Origin: Athripsodes cinereus
Lineage: Eukaryota > Arthropoda > Insecta > Trichoptera > Leptoceridae
Direction: 5' to 3'
Assembly (NCBI GenBank): GCA_947579605.1
Contig: OX388328.1
Span: forward strand, 12,627,684 to 12,691,683
DNA: 64,000 nucleotides
Made by a program: the position numbers and the translations under genes. The notes beneath the pieces are model-generated. The model searched no databases. It had not been told where the DNA came from and saw only the letters and a program-made list of their open reading frames with translations. This document shows, in pieces, positions 62,781 to 64,000 of this stretch (its first letter is position 1; every line of letters starts with the position of its first letter).

Positions 62781-63999
62781 TACCTTACCTTACCTTACCT
62801 CAGCCTTCTTCTTGTGTCCAGTATTGAACAAAGGCCTCCCTCTTGGACTTCCATAAATCTCTGTTGGACGCTACTCTCTTCCAGTGCAGGCCCGCCACTC
62901 TCTTAATATCGTCGGACCATCTTGTCTGAGGCCTGCCCACGCTTCTGCGTCCTGTTCTAGGCCTCCAATCTAGCACCTTCTTCGTCCATCTATTATCAGA
63001 CATACGTGCCACATGACCTGCCCTGTTCCACTTTAGTTCTGCAATTCTTTGAGCCACATCTGTCACCCTGGTCTTTTCCCGTATCCAAACATTTGTTTTT
63101 CGGTCCCTGAGTGAGATGTTTAACATCCTCCTCTCCATTGCTCTTTGTGTAACTTGAAGTTTATTGATAATTCTTTTTGTCAGAGCAGATGTTTCGAACC
63201 CATAAGTGAGCACTGGAAGTATACATGCATCAAATGTTTTCGTTTTCAGGTGAATGGGAATGTTTGGGGATTTTAGGACATTTGAAAGCTTGCCAAATGC
63301 AGCCCATCCTAAAGCTCTTCGTCTTTCCAGTTCAGCTTCCATATTATCCCTACCCAGTTTGACAGTGTGACCCAAATAGACATACGATTCTACTCTTTCA
63401 ATATTTTGACCATCGATTGTAATTGGTTGGGTTAGGCCTGTGGTAGACATAATTTTTGTCTTACTCATATTCATTTTCAATCCTACCTTACCGCATTCAT
63501 CTCTCAAGTCAGCCAACATTCGAGCAATCTCCATATCTGTGTTAGCAAAGAGCACTATGTCATCTGCAAATCTAAGGTTTGTCAATCTTTCTCCGTCGAT
63601 ATTAATGCCACAATCGTCCCAGTCCAGCTTTCGGAAAACATCCTCCAGTGCCAATGTGAATAGCTTTGGAGAAATGGTATCTCCTTGTCTAATTCCCCTC
63701 ATGATATTGATTTTGTTCGATGGTTCATGGAGTTGGATGGTAGAGGTAGCACTGCTGTAGATATTTTTAAAGAGATTCGTATATCTTTGATCAATCCTAC
63801 AGTTTTTTAGACCTCTCATAACCGCCCAAGTTTCAATGGAGTCGAAGGCCTTCTCAAAATCCACAAATGCGAGGCTCAGTGGTATGTTATACTCGCTATG
63901 TTTCTGGATTACGTTTTTTAGAGCCTGAAGGTGATCGCTGGTTCCGAATCCCTTGCGAAAGCCTGCCTGTTCCCTTGGTTGATACCCATCCAATTTCAT
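62781..63999 (-). mobile_element. RTE-C, 3' part, runs off the window
   Basis: The (GGTAA)n tail begins directly after the stop codon at 62800. The frame is open from there to the window edge at 64000. As with RTE-A there is practically no 3' UTR. The 5' end lies outside. Confidence 0.9.
62800..63999 (-). CDS. reverse transcriptase of RTE-C, C-terminal 399 codons visible
   Basis: The visible protein begins inside the reverse transcriptase: REQAGFRKGFGTSDHLQAL, LAFVDFEKAFDSIETW (catalytic Asp at ~47), RGIRQGDTISPKLFTLALE and FADDIVLFANTD at 144-155, then GLKMNMSKTKIMSTTG and VESYVYLGHTVKLG. The C-terminal part has LTYGFETSALTKRIINKLQV, WNRAGHVARMSDNRWTKKVL and GRRSVGRPQTRWSDDIKR. These are RTE-clade features and differ clearly from RTE-A, so it is a separate family. 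No stop or frameshift is seen in 399 codons. The endonuclease half and the true start are beyond the window. Confidence 0.9.
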   Translation of the reverse strand: MKLDGYQPREQAGFRKGFGTSDHLQALKNVIQKHSEYNIPLSLAFVDFEKAFDSIETWAVMRGLKNCRIDQRYTNLFKNIYSSATSTIQLHEPSNKINIMRGIRQGDTISPKLFTLALEDVFRKLDWDDCGINIDGERLTNLRFADDIVLFANTDMEIARMLADLRDECGKVGLKMNMSKTKIMSTTGLTQPITIDGQNIERVESYVYLGHTVKLGRDNMEAELERRRALGWAAFGKLSNVLKSPNIPIHLKTKTFDACILPVLTYGFETSALTKRIINKLQVTQRAMERRMLNISLRDRKTNVWIREKTRVTDVAQRIAELKWNRAGHVARMSDNRWTKKVLDWRPRTGRRSVGRPQTRWSDDIKRVAGLHWKRVASNRDLWKSKREAFVQYWTQEEG

Positions 64000-64000
64000 A

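Noticed and set aside
62780..62801. CCTTACCTTACC run as a possible telomeric repeat
   Set aside because: Insect telomeres are TTAGG; this is GGTAA and starts directly at the RTE-C stop codon, so it is the LINE's 3' tail.

Overview
This window looks like intergenic or intronic DNA from an insect nuclear genome, most likely a moth or butterfly. It is strongly AT-rich, has no operon-like gene packing, and is a dense patchwork of transposable elements nested in one another. The lepidopteran assignment is inference from the mix: RTE-type LINEs, tRNA-headed SINEs, the repeat that opens CTAGCTGACCCGGC, TTCGG-rich hAT relics, and a piggyBac relic. I see no intact host gene. The only host-derived coding sequence I recognise is a broken calexcitin-like retropseudogene (44284-44648, minus).

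Layout. 1-9 kb: tRNA-derived SINE end, a cluster of GGTAAAGTTGCCA motifs, a TTTGCATA-rich stretch, and 3' ends of two RTE-like LINE families called here RTE-A and RTE-B. 10-20 kb: full-length copies of an abundant ~260-bp SINE (SINE-P), a nested LINE stack at 13.8-14.8 kb, MITEs, and two hAT-type elements. 20-36 kb: RTE-B, RTE-D, RTE-E and L2/CR1-like LINE tails, three tRNA-SINE families, a Tc1/mariner-like MITE, and an RTE-B copy inserted into an older RTE-B copy. 36-46 kb: palindromic elements, a 923-bp TIR element with 63-bp internal repeats, and the calexcitin/LINE chimera with its target-site duplication. 46.7-49.8 kb: a complete RTE-A element with an intact 1011-codon endonuclease/reverse-transcriptase frame and a 10-bp target-site duplication. 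50-57 kb: two copies of a 420-bp MITE, and a piggyBac relic bounded by TTAA inside another TIR element. 57-62 kb: hAT insertions with exact 8-bp duplications and a hammerhead-like foldback. 62.8-64 kb: the 3' part of a third RTE element (RTE-C), open to the window edge.

How the parts relate. RTE-A, RTE-B and RTE-C end almost at their stop codon, followed only by short tandem repeats. SINE-P ends with a ~35-bp sequence that closely matches the RTE-A/RTE-B 3' end, and one copy carries a 13-bp target-site duplication, so it is probably mobilised by that RTE machinery. L2/CR1-like LINEs left many short 3' fragments; one seems to have switched template onto a calexcitin mRNA. Target-site duplications at more than a dozen junctions allow the insertion order to be read directly. 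All family names beyond what the motifs show (RTE, L2/CR1, hAT, piggyBac, Penelope) are judgements from motifs and structure, not database matches.
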